Positions 5,318 through 6,862 of a stretch of DNA of 6,862 nucleotides are shown piece by piece. Origin of the DNA: Candidatus Pollutiaquabacter sp. Its GTDB lineage: Bacteria; Bacteroidota; Bacteroidia; AKYH767-A; 2013-40CM-41-45. The notes below the pieces were generated by a model. It made no database searches and was not told the DNA's origin. It was given only the letters and a program-made list of their open reading frames with translations. Made by a program: the position numbers and the translations under genes. How positions within the stretch are numbered: position 1 is the stretch's first letter; each line of letters begins with the position of its first letter. The stretch lies in the NCBI GenBank assembly GCA_903854075.1, contig CAINVI010000309.1, positions 1-6,862 on the forward strand, written 5' to 3'.

Positions 5318-6847
5318 ATGCCGCTCATTGGTGCTCTTATCAAACAAGGACTCAAGCTTGGTTCACGCGTCCGGCTGCGAAACCTTACTCCTGTTCGGCA
5401 ACAGGAAAAAGAATTGCGTCGCTTATTGACCAAAGCCCAGCATACAGCTTTTGGGCGGCAGTACCACTTCGGCAAAGCTCTTTCTTCATCGAATACCACA
5501 GCTACCTTTCAAGATTGCGTGCCGTTTCATAATTACAACTCCATGCACGATCAGTGGTGGCACCGTTGTTTGAAAGAGGAAACGGATGTTTGCTGGCCCG
5601 GCTACGTAAAATATTTCGCCTTGTCATCGGGAACATCGGAGGCTGCGAGTAAGCATATTCCGGTAACGAACGACATGATTAAGGCGCTGAAGAAAGCCAG
5701 CATCCGGCAAATCCTTACCCTTGGAAAGTACGATCTTCCTGCAGAATTTTTTGAAAAAGGAATCCTGTGGTTAGGCGGCAGCACCGATTTGAAGAAACAC
5801 GGCGGGTATTATGAAGGAGACGTCAGTGGCATCTCCGCGCGCCGCGTGCCCATCTGGTTTCAGCGGTATTACAAACCCGGAAAAAAACTCCGTAGTGAAA
5901 AGGACTGGAACCTGAAGCTGGAAGAAATGACCGTGCAAGCCAAGAACTGGGATATCGGAATCATCACCGGTATTCCTTCGTGGGTGCAGCTGCTCTTCGA
6001 GAAAATCATGGAGCGGTACAACGTGAAATCTATTCATGAAATCTGGCCCAACCTCCGCGTGTACGTGCACGGCGGTGTGGCCTTTGAACCCTACCGCAAA
6101 ACCTTTGCGCGATTCTTCTCGCAGCCGATCCACTTCATCGAAGTTTACCCGGCATCCGAAGGATTTATCGCACTCCAAAATGAACCGGATGTACGGTTCA
6201 TGAAGCTGATTCTGAACAACGGAATTTTTTACGAATTCGTACCGTTCAACGAACAAAACTTCAACGAATCCGGCGAACTGTTGCCCGGTGCCACAGCGAT
6301 TACCATCGGTGACGTGAAAGAAGGGGTTGACTATGCCATCCTACTCAGCACATGCGCCGGAGCGTGGCGATACCTCATCGGTGATACCATCCGGTTCGTT
6401 GCTGCAGACCGCGCTGAAATAGTCATCACAGGACGTACCAAACATTTTTTAAGTCTCGTCGGCGAACACCTTTCCGTCGACAACATGAACCGCGCTGTCG
6501 ACCGGTTATCGGAAGAATTCAACGTCGAATTTTCTGAATTCTGTGTCGCGGGAATTCCGGTCGAAGGATCCTTTGCACACCAATGGTATCTCGGCGTCAA
6601 CCATCATGCCACACCGGATGCTGCTAAACTGGCGGAACGACTCGACCATATTCTACACGAACTGAATGATGATTATGCCGTAGAGCGCAGCGCAGCGTTG
6701 AAAGACATACGGCTCGAACTCGTTCCCGTGGAGCGATTCTACGGGTTCATGACCGCCAAAGGAAAAATGGGAGGTCAGCATAAATTCCCACGGGTACTTA
6801 AAGCTGCACAACTGGAGGAATGGCAGACGTTTTTACGCCAGCAATAA
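5318..6847 (+). CDS. GH3-family acyl-adenylating enzyme (putative acyl-acid-amido synthetase)
   Basis: The product is 509 residues and belongs to the GH3 superfamily of ATP-dependent acyl-adenylating enzymes. Plant members conjugate amino acids to jasmonate, auxin or benzoates; bacterial members are mostly uncharacterised, so the substrate here is unknown. The three nucleotide-binding signatures of adenylating enzymes are visible: SSGTSEAASK (103-112, phosphate loop), EVYPASEG (275-282) and YLIGDTIRF (352-360). GEHLS (382-386) follows at the start of the C-terminal subdomain. GQHKFPR (486-492) is the C-terminal lysine motif corresponding to the plant QYKTPR segment. Length and motif order match a complete family member. 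No signal peptide or membrane segment is evident, so it should be cytoplasmic. The ATG at 5318 is chosen because MPLIGALIKQG... followed by TPVRQQEKELRRLL and TAFGRQYHF looks like the normal bacterial GH3 N-terminus; an ATG at 5314 is out of frame. It has its own promoter after the icd terminator, so it is probably expressed separately from icd. Confidence 0.92.
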   Translation: MPLIGALIKQGLKLGSRVRLRNLTPVRQQEKELRRLLTKAQHTAFGRQYHFGKALSSSNTTATFQDCVPFHNYNSMHDQWWHRCLKEETDVCWPGYVKYFALSSGTSEAASKHIPVTNDMIKALKKASIRQILTLGKYDLPAEFFEKGILWLGGSTDLKKHGGYYEGDVSGISARRVPIWFQRYYKPGKKLRSEKDWNLKLEEMTVQAKNWDIGIITGIPSWVQLLFEKIMERYNVKSIHEIWPNLRVYVHGGVAFEPYRKTFARFFSQPIHFIEVYPASEGFIALQNEPDVRFMKLILNNGIFYEFVPFNEQNFNESGELLPGATAITIGDVKEGVDYAILLSTCAGAWRYLIGDTIRFVAADRAEIVITGRTKHFLSLVGEHLSVDNMNRAVDRLSEEFNVEFSEFCVAGIPVEGSFAHQWYLGVNHHATPDAAKLAERLDHILHELNDDYAVERSAALKDIRLELVPVERFYGFMTAKGKMGGQHKFPRVLKAAQLEEWQTFLRQQ

Positions 6848-6862
6848 TTAATACATCAAAAA

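Noticed and set aside
5314..5532. Out-of-frame ATG at 5314 opening a 72-codon frame overlapping the GH3 start
   Set aside because: The ATG immediately follows the -7 element, so it is probably not in the transcript, and the translated sequence has no recognisable features.
5771..6256. 161-codon open frame antisense to the GH3 gene
   Set aside because: It is a shadow frame with no recognisable family features, fully inside a well-supported gene.
1..6862. Mobile element, CRISPR array, defence or phage system
   Set aside because: I found no transposase, integrase, regularly spaced repeats, terminal repeats or toxin-antitoxin-like gene pairs; gene content and composition look uniform and chromosomal.

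Overview
The window looks like an ordinary chromosomal segment of a Bacteroidota bacterium. Three things point there. The first gene is a TonB-dependent receptor of a type common in that phylum. The proteins resemble Bacteroidota homologues. Two intergenic regions carry the phylum's unusual promoter: a -33 TTTG-like element, a spacer of about 19-20 bp, and a -7 TAnnTTTG element. Base composition is close to half G+C, and strong Shine-Dalgarno sequences are absent, as is usual there. A Chitinophagales- or Cytophagales-like member is a guess from composition and promoter style, not something the sequence proves.

Layout. Positions 1-2119 (+) hold the C-terminal bulk of a TonB-dependent outer-membrane receptor whose true start lies left of the window. 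A 108-bp convergent gap (2120-2227) follows, with one short hairpin that could terminate the leftward unit. On the minus strand, ribF (2842-3768, bifunctional riboflavin kinase/FAD synthetase) is followed after 20 bp by a gene for a secreted leucine-rich-repeat protein (2228-2821), so the two probably form an operon. A 128-bp divergent region (3769-3896) carries promoters facing both ways. On the plus strand, icd (3897-5225, NADP-type isocitrate dehydrogenase) is followed by a strong GAAA-loop hairpin terminator. A near-consensus promoter then places the transcription start practically on the ATG of a GH3-family acyl-adenylating enzyme (5318-6847). The window ends 15 bp after that stop codon.

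How the genes relate. There is no clear shared pathway. RibF makes FMN and FAD, Icd feeds the TCA cycle and NADPH pool, the receptor imports an unknown ligand across the outer membrane, and the LRR protein is probably periplasmic or secreted. The GH3 enzyme probably activates an unknown carboxylic acid with ATP. I see no mobile element, CRISPR array, tRNA or rRNA, phage gene or defence system. The points of most interest are the likely leaderless GH3 transcript, the packed icd-terminator/GH3-promoter junction, the uncharacterised GH3 enzyme itself, and start-codon questions for ribF and icd.
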